DNA from: Siccirubricoccus soli
Lineage (GTDB): Bacteria > Pseudomonadota > Alphaproteobacteria > Acetobacterales > Acetobacteraceae
Direction of reading: 5' to 3'
Assembly: GCF_024178315.1 (NCBI RefSeq)
Contig: NZ_JAMZIK010000086.1
Coordinates: 1-64,000 of the forward strand
DNA: 64,000 nucleotides
The translations under genes were made by a program, and so were the position numbers. This document shows positions 52,673 to 61,800 of this stretch, piece after piece (the first letter of the stretch is position 1; each line of letters begins with the position of its first letter). The notes under the pieces were generated by a model, which saw nothing but the letters and a program-made list of their open reading frames with translations, was not told where the DNA came from and ran no database searches.

Positions 52673-53794
52673 TCAGCCTAGCGTAAACGCTTCGTGGATC
52701 GAGGATTGTACGCTGCCGCCGAGGACGGCGCCGCCGCCGGCCACATACACCCAGTCGCCGATGGTGACAGCCGCCACGGCATGGCGCGGCGTCGGCATCG
52801 GGGCGTGGTGCTGCCAAGTGTCGGTCTTCGGATCGTAGCTCTCCATCTGGCCGAAGACCTTGGCATTGCGCGGCACGCCCCGCTCCAGGATGCCGCCCTC
52901 CCCGCCCATGGCGAAGAAGCGGTCCCGATAGAGCACAAGGCCATGGCCGGAACGGGGCGTCGGCAGCGGGGCGCGCTCCTCCCAGGTGTCCCGGGCCGGC
53001 AGGTACACATGATGCAGGCCGGTATTGTACTCGAAGGTGTTGAAGCGGCCACCGATCACATGGATTGCGCCCTCATGCGCGATGATGCCGACATGGTCGC
53101 GCGCACCGGGCAGGGCCTTGCGCATCTCCCAGCTATCCGCCTTCGGGTCATACACCTCATGCCAGCCGACGCTGGCCCGTTCCATGGTCGGTGCGCTGGC
53201 GCCACCGATGACATGCAGCTTGCCCGCGAGCGGAACCACGCCCACCGCCCCGCGCGGCCGCGGCATGGGGCGCAGCGTTGTCCAGCGGTCGCTCGTCAGG
53301 TCATAGACATAGCCATTGGCATCGGGGTTGCGGTTCTGCTCGATGAAGCCGCCGAAAGCATAGACCCGGCCCTCCAACGTCGCGACGCCGACATGGTTGG
53401 CGCCGCGCGGCAGGGGGGCGGCGTCGAACCAGCGGTCGCCTGCCGGCTCATAGACATGGTGGTAGCCGCGATCGACGCGGCCCTCGCCATAGCCGCCGAT
53501 GACATGCATGCGGCCGGCCGCCTCGGTCGCCCAGGCCATCTCGCTGCGCGGAATGGGCAGGGCGGCGCGGCTCACCCAGCGGCCAGGCGGCCCGGCCGGC
53601 GCCGGGCTGTCCGTCACCCGCTGTGCCGCCTGGTCGGGCGTGATGTGGTGCGGCGTGCCGCCCTGCAGGCTGTGATACTGGTCCGCCGCGGGCGGGATGG
53701 GGCGCAGCTCCGCCCCGTGATGCTGGTGCTGCTGGGCTAGGGCCGCAGGCGCGGCAAGGCTGGCCGCGGCGGCCAGCAATTGGCGGCGATGCAT
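52673..53794 (-). CDS. Kelch-repeat beta-propeller protein, exported
   Basis: A 373-residue protein with a signal peptide (RRQLLAAAASLAAPAALAQQ) and a His-rich segment (QQHQHHGAEL) just after cleavage. Six or so kelch repeats follow, each with a double Gly and a spaced Tyr and Trp: HVIGGYGEGRVDRGYHHVYE, YAFGGFIEQNRNPDANGYVY, HVIGGASAPTMERASVGWHE, HVIGGRFNTFEYNTGLHHVY, FAMGGEGGILERG and YVAGGGAVLGG. The fold should be a periplasmic six-bladed propeller. It lies 49 bp after the class A beta-lactamase gene on the same strand and may be co-transcribed with it. Confidence 0.87.
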   Translation of the reverse strand: MHRRQLLAAAASLAAPAALAQQHQHHGAELRPIPPAADQYHSLQGGTPHHITPDQAAQRVTDSPAPAGPPGRWVSRAALPIPRSEMAWATEAAGRMHVIGGYGEGRVDRGYHHVYEPAGDRWFDAAPLPRGANHVGVATLEGRVYAFGGFIEQNRNPDANGYVYDLTSDRWTTLRPMPRPRGAVGVVPLAGKLHVIGGASAPTMERASVGWHEVYDPKADSWEMRKALPGARDHVGIIAHEGAIHVIGGRFNTFEYNTGLHHVYLPARDTWEERAPLPTPRSGHGLVLYRDRFFAMGGEGGILERGVPRNAKVFGQMESYDPKTDTWQHHAPMPTPRHAVAAVTIGDWVYVAGGGAVLGGSVQSSIHEAFTLG

Positions 53795-53843
53795 GGCGGT
53801 CTCCGGGGTGGTGCCGCGCATGATGCGGGCACCACCGGCCCGG

Positions 53844-54680
53844 TCAAGCAGAAGCGAGGCGCCCGACCTCCGCCAGCACCGCCTCGCGCTGGGCCATCGG
53901 GGCCTCGGCGCCGATGTAGTAGGCCGCCACCAGCAGGGGCGCGCGCCCGGGCGGGTGGGCGATGGCGATGTCGTTGGTGGCGTTGCGGTTGCCGCTGCCC
54001 GTCTTGTCGCCGGCGCGCCAGCCGGCCGGGAAGCCGGCGCGCAGCCGCCTGTCGCCGGTGCGGCAGGCTTCCAGCCCGCCGAGGAGCCGGGCGCGGGAGG
54101 CAGGGGAGAGCACCTCGCCCAGCAGCAGCTTCCGCATGGTGGCAAGCATGGCTGCCGGGGTGGTGGTGTCGCGCGGGTCGCCGGGGGCGGCCTCGTTCAG
54201 CTCGGTCTCGCGGCGGTCGAGCCGCGTCTCGGCATCGCCGATGCGGCGCAGCCAGGCGGTGAGGCCGGCGGGACCGCCGAAACTGTCCAGCATCAGGTTG
54301 CCGGCGGTGTTGTCGCTGAGGATGACGGCGGCCTCGCAGGCCTCCCCGATGGTCAGCCCGCCGCGCGCCGCGGCCGGGCCGGTGACGGGGGAATAGGTCA
54401 CCAGGGCGGATTCGCCATAGGCGAGGTGGCGGTCCAGCCGCTCCTCCCCTGCATCGACGCGGGCCAGCACCAGGGCGGCGGCGAGGAATTTGAAGGTGCT
54501 GGTCAGGGGGAAGCGCTCATCGGGGCGATGGGCCAGGCCGCGGCCGCTGCCGGTATCCAGCACCGCGACGCCGAGTTGCCCGCCATGCCGGGCCTCCAGC
54601 GCGGCGAATGGCGCAGGCTGGGCCTGGGCCGGGAGGGTGAGAAGCGGCGTGGCAAAGAGGGCGCGACGGGGAATGGGCAT
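53844..54680 (-). CDS. Class A beta-lactamase
   Basis: A 278-residue serine beta-lactamase, exported (RRALFATPLLTLPAQAQP). All class A elements are present: Ser61-T-F-Lys64 (STFK), Ser122-Asp-Asn (SDN), the omega-loop Glu158 in ETELN, and Lys226-Thr-Gly (KTG). It should hydrolyse penicillins and some cephalosporins in the periplasm. No AmpR- or BlaI-type regulator is adjacent, so it is likely intrinsic and constitutive. ATG 54680 is chosen because it gives the signal peptide. Confidence 0.94.
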   Translation of the reverse strand: MPIPRRALFATPLLTLPAQAQPAPFAALEARHGGQLGVAVLDTGSGRGLAHRPDERFPLTSTFKFLAAALVLARVDAGEERLDRHLAYGESALVTYSPVTGPAAARGGLTIGEACEAAVILSDNTAGNLMLDSFGGPAGLTAWLRRIGDAETRLDRRETELNEAAPGDPRDTTTPAAMLATMRKLLLGEVLSPASRARLLGGLEACRTGDRRLRAGFPAGWRAGDKTGSGNRNATNDIAIAHPPGRAPLLVAAYYIGAEAPMAQREAVLAEVGRLASA

Positions 54681-54847
54681 GGGCTGAGGGTCCTGAAATC
54701 TCGTTGGGTTCTCCCCCGGCCTCCGCTGCCAGTGAGGGGAGAGGGGGCGCGCCCCTCCTCCGCCGGCGCGATAGGCAGGTGGATGTCGGCCTTGGTGAAG
54801 ATGCGGGCTGGCGACCGGGCTCCGACTTGAAAACTGCCCATCGAAGC

Positions 54848-54960
54848 CCCCGCTGCCTGTTGCCCTTCCGCGGCTTCGCCGCGGAAGGCTGTGCGAGGTC
54901 TGGAAAGCAAAGCGACCCTGGCCCCCACCAAGCCGCGCAGCGGTTCTGTGGGGAATTTTA
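54848..54960 (-). repeat. 3'-end structured repeat, copy 2 (after sterol-desaturase-like gene)
   Basis: Starts at the TAA stop (54960-54958) and contains the same CGCTGCGCG, GGGTCGCT and CTCGCACAG words as copy 1. It ends in a perfect 11-bp hairpin, CCTTCCGCGGC-GAA-GCCGCGGAAGG (54888-54864), again about 70 bases from the stop. It fills most of the gap to the beta-lactamase gene. The spacing and hairpin are conserved while the bases between them vary. Confidence 0.85.
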
Positions 54961-55896
54961 GGCCCGCCTTGCAATCGTCAGGGCGAGCCGCTGGAACCCC
55001 GCCCATTGCTGGCGCAGCCAGCCGCCGCGCTCCATCGCCTCCCCAGCATCGGCGGCGCCGGTCGGCGGGTAGTGGTCGCGGCGGAAATCCGCGGTGCCGA
55101 AGATCCAGTCCCAGATCGGCAGCAGCACCGCGTAATTCTTCCCCGAAGCCCCGGCCGAAAGCTCTCCGTGATGCAGCCGGTGGAAGCGCGGCGAGACCAG
55201 CAGCCGTTCCCCCACCCGCCCGTAGCTGAGCCGGACATTGGCGTGGGAGAGGCTCTCCGCCAGCCGCAGCAACAGCAGGATGAGCGGGAACTGCCCCGGC
55301 GGCACGCCGATCAGCAGCGCCAGCCCGCCGAACCACAACGCGGCCAGCACATCATCCAGCACGTGGTTGCGGTCATCGGTCCAGAAGGTCATCTGCCGCT
55401 GGGCGTGGTGGATGGCATGCAGCGCCCACCACCAGCGGAAGCCGTGCTGTGCCCGGTGGCGCCAATACTCGCCGAAATCCAGCACGATGACGTAGGCGAC
55501 CAGCGCCAGCAGCGGGTGGTCCCGCAGCGGCGGGAACAGCTCCTCCAGCGTCGGCGGCATCACCCCCACCTCCGTCAGCCACCCCTCCCAGCGCGATTGC
55601 AGGGAGGCGAGCAGGACGAAGGCGACCAGCGGCAGGACGCCGAGCCGGCTGAGGAAGGTATAGACCATGTCGGTGCGGATGGCGGCGCCATCCTGCCGCG
55701 GCTCTACCGGCCGCCAGGCCTCCAGCGGCCGGCAGACGAAATAGACGACGAGGATGCCGAACAGGCCGCGCAGGGCGAAGTCCAGCCAGGCGAAGAGGTC
55801 CTCCGCCCAGTCCATCATCCCCGTGGCGTAGAGCACGGGCTGCAGCGTGTGCTCAAAGAGCCAGCCGGTGAAGGCGGCGTAGGTGTCCTCGATCAT
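54958..55896 (-). CDS. Sterol desaturase/fatty acid hydroxylase family protein
   Basis: A 312-residue integral membrane di-iron enzyme. The histidine clusters are HRAQHG, HAIHHAQ and, near the C-terminus, HRLHHGE (about 255-262), the classical pattern HxxxH/HxxHH/HxxHH. Several hydrophobic helices precede and separate them. These proteins insert oxygen into lipids, sterols or carotenoids. The start (55896) overlaps the stop of the deacetylase (ATGA), so it is the last gene of a three-gene operon. Substrate unknown. Confidence 0.88.
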   Translation of the reverse strand: MIEDTYAAFTGWLFEHTLQPVLYATGMMDWAEDLFAWLDFALRGLFGILVVYFVCRPLEAWRPVEPRQDGAAIRTDMVYTFLSRLGVLPLVAFVLLASLQSRWEGWLTEVGVMPPTLEELFPPLRDHPLLALVAYVIVLDFGEYWRHRAQHGFRWWWALHAIHHAQRQMTFWTDDRNHVLDDVLAALWFGGLALLIGVPPGQFPLILLLLRLAESLSHANVRLSYGRVGERLLVSPRFHRLHHGELSAGASGKNYAVLLPIWDWIFGTADFRRDHYPPTGAADAGEAMERGGWLRQQWAGFQRLALTIARRA

Positions 55897-56777
55897 CTGA
55901 CCCCTGTGGGCGGCAGCGTGGCGAAGCGCAGGCCACGGGCAAGGAGGCCGCTTACCACCTCCTCCAGCACCGCGGCAAAGGGAGGTTGCCGGCTGCGGAC
56001 ACCCCAATGCAGCACCACCACCTCCCCCGGCCGCGTGCGCTCGATGGCACGGCGGGCCAGCGCGGGGTTGGGGTGGCGGGTGCCGTCCAGCTCATCGCCC
56101 CAGAAGCCATTGGCGGTCCAGCCCTGATGAGTCAGGCCGCAGGCAGAGGCCATGGCCAGGGCATTGGGGGTGGTGATGCCGCCCGGGGCGCGCCAAAGTG
56201 GCAGGATCTCCGCCGCCGGGGCGATCTCCCGCAGCCGGTCCAGCGGGCGCCGGAGTTCGGCGCAGAGGGCGGGGCCGTCCAGCACCTCCGCCCCGTGCCC
56301 CTGGCGGGACGCGTAGCGGACCCGGCCGGGGCCAGGGTCGCCGCGGAAATACCAGTGGCGCCAGGTATGGCTGGCGAAAACGTGTCCCTCCGCGGCGCGG
56401 GCGCGCCAGAAAGGAGCCCAGGCATCGGACAGCGTGTCCTCGCCGGTGAAGCTGGGCTCGTTCGCCAGGAACAGGGTGGCGCGGATCTGGTGGTGGCGGA
56501 GAATGGCGGCGATGGCCTCGGCCTCGCGGCCCCAGCCGGTGTCGATCGTCAGATAGACGGGCGGGGCGGAGGTGGGGACGGCCAGGGCCGCCAGCAGGGC
56601 CCGGCGTCCTAGGGGGACGCCGTCCCCCTCGGGACCCCCTGCCACGGGCCGAAAGGCCCTTGGATCCCTTGAGTCGGCAGGTTCCACCGCCGGGCAAAAA
56701 CTCCCGGTTTCCAAAGGCCCTTCGGCCTTTGGCGGAGGGAGCTCGAGGGAGGCAGAGCCTCCCTCGACCCCGCTCAT
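55893..56777 (-). CDS. Polysaccharide deacetylase family protein with repeat-encoded N-terminus
   Basis: A 294-residue NodB-homology-type protein. The conserved strand VYLTIDTGWG near 74-83 and FASHTWRHWYF near 126-136 fit the carbohydrate esterase 4 metal site. The start ATG 56777 overlaps the stop of the YVTN gene (ATGA), a coupling that supports it; no other ATG or GTG occurs before the conserved core. Residues about 4-56 are encoded by the interspersed palindromic element, and a signal-like stretch (GRRALLAALAVPTSAPP) follows at about 57-72. It should deacetylate a cell-envelope glycan or polysaccharide in the periplasm if the N-terminus is processed. Confidence 0.75.
   Translation of the reverse strand: MSGVEGGSASLELPPPKAEGPLETGSFCPAVEPADSRDPRAFRPVAGGPEGDGVPLGRRALLAALAVPTSAPPVYLTIDTGWGREAEAIAAILRHHQIRATLFLANEPSFTGEDTLSDAWAPFWRARAAEGHVFASHTWRHWYFRGDPGPGRVRYASRQGHGAEVLDGPALCAELRRPLDRLREIAPAAEILPLWRAPGGITTPNALAMASACGLTHQGWTANGFWGDELDGTRHPNPALARRAIERTRPGEVVVLHWGVRSRQPPFAAVLEEVVSGLLARGLRFATLPPTGVR
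56611..56766. repeat. Interspersed palindromic element, copy B (inside a CDS)
   Basis: Opposite in direction to the copy at 40647-40803, it repeats the same four-hairpin order: an 8-bp stem at 56611-56629, a 9-bp stem with one mismatch at 56642-56663, CCAAAGGCC/GGCCTTTGG at 56711-56732, and a 10-bp stem with loop AGA at 56744-56766. The spacer shares CCGCCGGGC and CTTGAGT words with copy A. Its length, 156 bp, is an exact multiple of three and keeps the deacetylase frame open. Confidence 0.85.
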
Positions 56778-57796
56778 CGCAGCGCGGCCGGCACCACCCC
56801 CGGCACCATCACCGGGGTGGCCGGCGCCTCCACCACGGGCACCGGCGCCGGCGGCAGGGGAAGCTGCCGGGGCTGCACGAAGACGCCATGCGGGGACCGC
56901 CCGACCGGGATGGTCTCCGCCTCCCCCGTTGCCGGGTCCACCACCGCCACGCGGGCCACCCAGCGCAGCGTGACCCAAAGCTTGCCATCCGGCGCGAAGG
57001 CGATGCAGTCCGGCCCGCCCGGCAGCTCCCACCGCGCCTTCACCTCCAACGTCTCCGGGTCCAGCACCGTCAGCCGGCTGTCCACCCGGCTGGTGGCATA
57101 GAGCGGTCCGCCATTGGGGGAGGCGAAGACGGTATGGGCTCCGCGGGCGGTCTGGATCCCGCGCTCCAGCTTGCCATCGGCCGGGTTCACTACCGCCACC
57201 TGGTCGCTGCCCATGATGCCGACCAGCAGCCTGTCGCGGTGCCACAGCACCCCAGCCGGCTGCGGCCCTACCTCGGTCGTCCAGGTCGGACGGCGGGTGG
57301 TCAGGTCGATCGCCATCAGCCGCCGCGCCCCTTGCAGGGTGACGTAGACCATGCGGCTGTCCGGCGAGAAGGCCAGGTGGCTGGGCTTGTCCGGCACTTT
57401 GAGGCGCGCCAGCAGGGTGCGCGTCGCGGCCTCGTAGATATCCACTTGGTCCCGGCGCAGGCTGGTGATGACCAGGTACTTGCCGTCCGGGCTGTAATCC
57501 ATGTGGTAGGGGTTGCTGATCCGCTCCCGCCGGACGATTTCCGCCGTGTCGGGGTTCAGGAAGAGCAGCTCATTCGCCGCGGAATCGCCGACGACCAGCT
57601 CCGTCCGTTCCGGGTTGAGCAGCAGGTGGTGCACCTCCCGCAGGATGGGAATGCGCCGCACCTCCTCCCGCGTCGTGCTTTCCAGCACGGTGATGGAGGC
57701 ATCGCCCGAATTCAGCACATAGACCAGATCGGCCTTCGCCAGGCTGGGGAGGGAAAGCCCGGCGAGCAGGAGGAGCGCGAATGGGGCGCGCCGCAT
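56774..57796 (-). CDS. YVTN-type beta-propeller repeat protein, exported
   Basis: A 340-residue protein with a signal peptide (RRAPFALLLLAGLSLPSLAKA) and repeating four-stranded blades: VYVLNSGDASITVLESTTRE, ELLFLNPDTAEIVRRERISN, VYVTLQGARRLMAIDL, VAVVNPADGKLERGI and LWVTLRWVARVAVVDPATGE. It is a seven-bladed surface- or periplasm-type propeller of the YncE/PQQ-associated kind, often a scaffold or sensor. ATG 57796 gives the best signal peptide. It is the first of a three-gene operon with the deacetylase and the desaturase-like protein. Confidence 0.85.
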   Translation of the reverse strand: MRRAPFALLLLAGLSLPSLAKADLVYVLNSGDASITVLESTTREEVRRIPILREVHHLLLNPERTELVVGDSAANELLFLNPDTAEIVRRERISNPYHMDYSPDGKYLVITSLRRDQVDIYEAATRTLLARLKVPDKPSHLAFSPDSRMVYVTLQGARRLMAIDLTTRRPTWTTEVGPQPAGVLWHRDRLLVGIMGSDQVAVVNPADGKLERGIQTARGAHTVFASPNGGPLYATSRVDSRLTVLDPETLEVKARWELPGGPDCIAFAPDGKLWVTLRWVARVAVVDPATGEAETIPVGRSPHGVFVQPRQLPLPPAPVPVVEAPATPVMVPGVVPAALR

Positions 57797-57987
57797 GGGT
57801 GGCTCTTGTCCAAACAAACGCCGCATGGATTCCGCGCGCCCCTGCATTTGGCAAGTGCCGTTATGTGGAGGAAGGCATTGCCCGGCCGTTACCCACCACC
57901 CCGGCCGGCGCCCTCCGCGGCGCCCGGTCCGGCGCCGCGCCAGCACAAGCGGCAAGGCCCGGCCCGGGTTCCGCGGCGCGGGAAGGC

Positions 57988-58419
57988 CTATTTCCCGGCC
58001 GGCTCGAAGCGGAGGGACACGCCGTTCATGCAGTAGCGCAGCCCGGTAGGCTGCGGACCATCCGGGAAGACATGGCCCAGATGGCCGCCGCATCTGGCGC
58101 AATGCACCTCGGTCCGCGTCATGAAGAAGCTGCGGTCCGTGCTGGTGCCGACATTGCCCTCGATCGGGGCGAAGAAGCTCGGCCAGCCCGTGCCGCTTTC
58201 ATACTTGGTCGCCGCGTCGAAAAGCGGCGTGCCGCAGCCGGCGCAGAGGAAGGTGCCGGGACGCTTCTCCGCATTCAGCGGGCTGGTGCCGGCGCGTTCC
58301 GTGCCGTGCTCCCGCAGCACGCGATAAGCTTCGGGCGAGAGTTCCCGCCGCCATTCCGATTCCGGCTTGGAGACGGGGTATTCGGCCGCCGGGGCCGTCT
58401 TGTTGCCGAACAGGGCCAT
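57988..58419 (-). CDS. msrB: Peptide-methionine (R)-S-oxide reductase
   Basis: A 143-residue repair enzyme that reduces methionine R-sulfoxide. The zinc ligands are Cys59, Cys62, Cys107 and Cys110 (CAGC...CARC); the catalytic residue is Cys130 in RYCMNG. Signatures YESGTGWPSFFAP and GHLGHVFPDGP are complete. It follows msrA by 12 bp on the minus strand, so both stereoisomers of methionine sulfoxide are repaired from one transcript. A T/S-type recycling Cys is not obvious. Confidence 0.96.
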   Translation of the reverse strand: MALFGNKTAPAAEYPVSKPESEWRRELSPEAYRVLREHGTERAGTSPLNAEKRPGTFLCAGCGTPLFDAATKYESGTGWPSFFAPIEGNVGTSTDRSFFMTRTEVHCARCGGHLGHVFPDGPQPTGLRYCMNGVSLRFEPAGK

Positions 58420-58431
58420 GGCTGGGTGTCC

Positions 58432-58974
58432 TTACGCCGCCGGGCGCTTCAGGCGCTCGGCGAAGTTCTTGCGGAATTTGGCCACCTTGGGGGCGATGAC
58501 GATGCGGCAATAGCCGCTCCAGGGGGTTCGAGCGAAGTAGTCCTGGTGCTCCGCCTCGCCCGGCCAGAAGCGGGTCAGCGGCTCGACCTCCGTCACCAGG
58601 GGCGCGCCCCAGACGCCGGAGGCCTCGATCTCCGCCATCACCTGCCTCGCGGTCTCCGCCTGGGCGTCCGAATGGGCCAGGATGATGGAGCGGTATTGCG
58701 GTCCGACATCCGCCCCCTGGCGGTCCTTGGTGGTGGGGTCGTGGATGGTGAAGAAGACGCGCAGCAGATCGGCATAGGAGATCACGGCCGGATCGAAGGC
58801 GATCTGCACCACCTCCGCATGGCCGGTCTTCTTGCCGCAGACCTCCTCATAGGTGGGGTTCTCGGTATGGCCGCCGGCATAGCCGGAGACCACGGAGGAC
58901 ACGCCGGCGAGGTCCCGGTACACCGCATCCAGGCACCAAAAGCACCCGCCGCCGAGAGTTGCCAGTTCCGTCAT
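58432..58974 (-). CDS. msrA: Peptide-methionine (S)-S-oxide reductase
   Basis: A 180-residue enzyme that reduces methionine S-sulfoxide. The catalytic Cys11 lies in GGCFWC, with GVSSVVSGYAGGHTENPTYE and VVQIAFDPAVISY typical of MsrA. The segment DVGPQYRS and the C-terminus KVAKFRKNFAERL complete the fold. It is upstream of msrB in a two-gene operon. Confidence 0.96.
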   Translation of the reverse strand: MTELATLGGGCFWCLDAVYRDLAGVSSVVSGYAGGHTENPTYEEVCGKKTGHAEVVQIAFDPAVISYADLLRVFFTIHDPTTKDRQGADVGPQYRSIILAHSDAQAETARQVMAEIEASGVWGAPLVTEVEPLTRFWPGEAEHQDYFARTPWSGYCRIVIAPKVAKFRKNFAERLKRPAA

Positions 58975-58987
58975 CGCCGCCTCCTCT

Positions 58988-59013
58988 TGCCGCCCCCGAA
59001 GATGGGGGCGGCA
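58988..59013. terminator. 10-bp hairpin upstream of msrA
   Basis: TGCCGCCCCC (58988-58997) pairs exactly with GGGGGCGGCA (59004-59013) around GAAGAT. It sits between the end of the ABC operon and the msrA start, both on the minus strand, and is a candidate terminator for the ABC operon; no T-run follows. Confidence 0.55.
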
Positions 59014-59084
59014 GGGGGTTCGGTCCAGGGCCCCGGAAGGTTACGCCGCTGCCGGGCCCGCGGACGGCCGCCACCGGCCGCCGC

Positions 59085-59181
59085 CCACTGCCCGCCGCGG
59101 CTTTGCCGGACGGGCTGTGCAAGGCCCCGCGGCTGTGCCGTGCATGGGCCCCAGGGCGGCGCGCGGCGACTTCGTGAGGAT

Positions 59182-59184
<3 letters not shown>
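59085..59184 (-). repeat. 3'-end structured repeat, copy 3 (after ABC ATPase gene)
   Basis: A diverged third copy. It starts at the TAG stop (59184-59182), like copy 1 with TAGATC, and holds CGCCGCGCG and CTTGCACAGCC in the same places. It ends in an imperfect hairpin CCCGTCCGGC-AAA-GCCGCGGCGGG (59114-59091), 68 bases from the stop. Confidence 0.6.
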
Positions 59185-59985
<801 letters not shown>

Positions 59986-59989
59986 GGCC

Positions 59990-60784
59990 CTACCCCCTTG
60001 TCGCCACGCGCCAGCGCAGCAGCCAGCCTTCCAGGCTGCGCAGCAGGATGTTCACCCCGAAGCCGATCAGCCCGATGACGACGGCGCCGAGCAGCATCTG
60101 CGACACCATGAAGAAGGTGCGCGCATCGTTGATCATGTAGCCGAGGCCACTGTCGGCCGCGATGAACTCCGCCGCCACGATGACGAAGAAGGACAGGCCG
60201 AAGCCGAGGCGGAGCCCGGTGATGATGGAGGGCGTCGCCGCCGGCAGCACCACATGGCGGAACAGATCCGCCCGGCTGGCGCCGAGCGAGGAGGCGGCGC
60301 GCAGCAGCACCGGGTCCACATATTTGATGCCTTCCACCGTTGTGGTGAAGACCGGAAAGAAGGCCGCATAGGCGATGAAGGCGATCTTCGACATCTCGCC
60401 GATACCGAACCACAGCACCATCATCGGCAGGAAGGCGAGCGGCGGGATCGGCCGCAGCAGCTCGATCATCGGCTCCACCAACCGCTCCAGCGGCCGCCAG
60501 GTGCCGACGGCGAGCCCGACCGCGACGCCGGCGATGGCGGCGATCGCGAAGCCCTGGATCACCCGCGCCATGCTGGCCAGGATGTTGTCCTGCAGCTCCC
60601 CGCTCTGCCAGGCCTCGATGCCGGCCTTCACCACCTCGGTCGGCGTCGGCAGCAGGACCGGGTTGAAGAATTTCCACCAATGGGCATTGCCTATGGAAAC
60701 GATGAACCAGATGGCGAGGAAGAGCAGGATGGCGACGCAGCGCATCCCGCCCGTGCTCAGCCGCTTGCGCCATTCCGCGCTCAT
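59990..60784 (-). CDS. Nitrate/sulfonate/taurine-type ABC transporter permease
   Basis: A 264-residue inner-membrane permease of the SsuC/TauC family with six hydrophobic segments and the coupling loop LLRAASSLGASRADLFRHVVLP. It starts at ATG 60784, which overlaps the stop of the third binding protein gene (ATGA). It is the only permease for three adjacent binding proteins, so it probably works as a homodimer that accepts all of them. Confidence 0.92.
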   Translation of the reverse strand: MSAEWRKRLSTGGMRCVAILLFLAIWFIVSIGNAHWWKFFNPVLLPTPTEVVKAGIEAWQSGELQDNILASMARVIQGFAIAAIAGVAVGLAVGTWRPLERLVEPMIELLRPIPPLAFLPMMVLWFGIGEMSKIAFIAYAAFFPVFTTTVEGIKYVDPVLLRAASSLGASRADLFRHVVLPAATPSIITGLRLGFGLSFFVIVAAEFIAADSGLGYMINDARTFFMVSQMLLGAVVIGLIGFGVNILLRSLEGWLLRWRVATRG

Positions 60785-61800
60785 GCGCCGGCCCTCCAGG
60801 TGACGTTGTCGGGGGCAACCTTCTCCAGCACCACGGGCGTGATGCCGCTTTCCGGCGTCTGCGGGGTGGGGATGCGCTTGATGCCGACCGCCCAGTCATT
60901 GGTGAAGCGGTAGCTGTTCACCAGCGGCCGGTCGATCAGCACGCCGTAGCGGTTGGCCTCCGTCATCACCCGCAGCGGTTCCGGGCCGATGCGCAGCACG
61001 CGCTGCAGCCCCGGCATGCAGCCGGCGCGGTCCACCTTGAAGCGGGCATCCGCCTTGATCAGCGCGCGCAGCAGCGCCTGCAGCGTATTGGGTTTGCCCT
61101 GGATCCAGCTCTCATTGGCCAGGATGACGGAGTGGGAATAGAGCAGCTTCTCCGCCTCCGGCAGCACCACCTTCCGGCCGGTGAAGTAATGCGCGCCGCC
61201 GGTGGCGAAGAGCGTGCCGCCCATCGTCGTCAGGCGGTGGAGGAAGGGCTGCCAGGAGAGCAGGATGTCCACGTCGCCCTTGGAAGCGGCGATGACGCCC
61301 TCGCTCGGCGCCATCGGGATCATCTGCAGCTTGGTGTGGTCGAAGCCGAAGCGCTCCGCCAGCTTCGCGAACATCAGCGGGCTGTTGTTGCCCTGGGTGA
61401 AGGCGACGCGCTTGCCTTCCAGCTCCTTGATGTTCGAGATCCGGCAATGCGGGCCGAGCACGATCCCCTGGGTGTCGGAGATATCGGCAAGGCCGGTCAG
61501 GATCTTCACCGGCATGTTCTGCGCCGCCAGCGCGATCTGGCCGAGCTGGCTGCCGACGCCGATGGGAAAGCCGCTGCCCATCACCGTCAGCACATCGCCG
61601 CCGGAAGGCTGCCAGCGGAAGGTGAGGTTGACGCCCTCCTCCCGGAACAGGCCGAAATGCTCGGCGACGGCGAGCTGCATGCCGAGCTGCGGGTCGCGCA
61701 CGCCAAGGAATTCGAACTCCTTCTCCTCCGGCGCCGCATGGGCGAGCGTCGGTGGGATGATGAGGGCGGGCGCGGCAAGAAGCAGGCGGCGGGAGATCAT
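60781..61800 (-). CDS. NMT1/SsuA-type ABC solute-binding protein (copy 1)
   Basis: A 339-residue exported binding protein (SRRLLLAAPALIIPPTLAHA signal). It has FLGVRDPQLGMQLAVAEHFG, VMGSGFPIGVGSQLGQIAL, FTQGNNSPLMFAKLAERFGF and SEGVIAASKGDVDILLSWQP in common with the next two genes. Family members bind sulfonates, nitrate, taurine or thiamine-pyrimidine precursors. It is the third binding protein gene of the operon; its start overlaps the stop of copy 2 by four bases. Confidence 0.88.
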   Translation of the reverse strand: MISRRLLLAAPALIIPPTLAHAAPEEKEFEFLGVRDPQLGMQLAVAEHFGLFREEGVNLTFRWQPSGGDVLTVMGSGFPIGVGSQLGQIALAAQNMPVKILTGLADISDTQGIVLGPHCRISNIKELEGKRVAFTQGNNSPLMFAKLAERFGFDHTKLQMIPMAPSEGVIAASKGDVDILLSWQPFLHRLTTMGGTLFATGGAHYFTGRKVVLPEAEKLLYSHSVILANESWIQGKPNTLQALLRALIKADARFKVDRAGCMPGLQRVLRIGPEPLRVMTEANRYGVLIDRPLVNSYRFTNDWAVGIKRIPTPQTPESGITPVVLEKVAPDNVTWRAGA

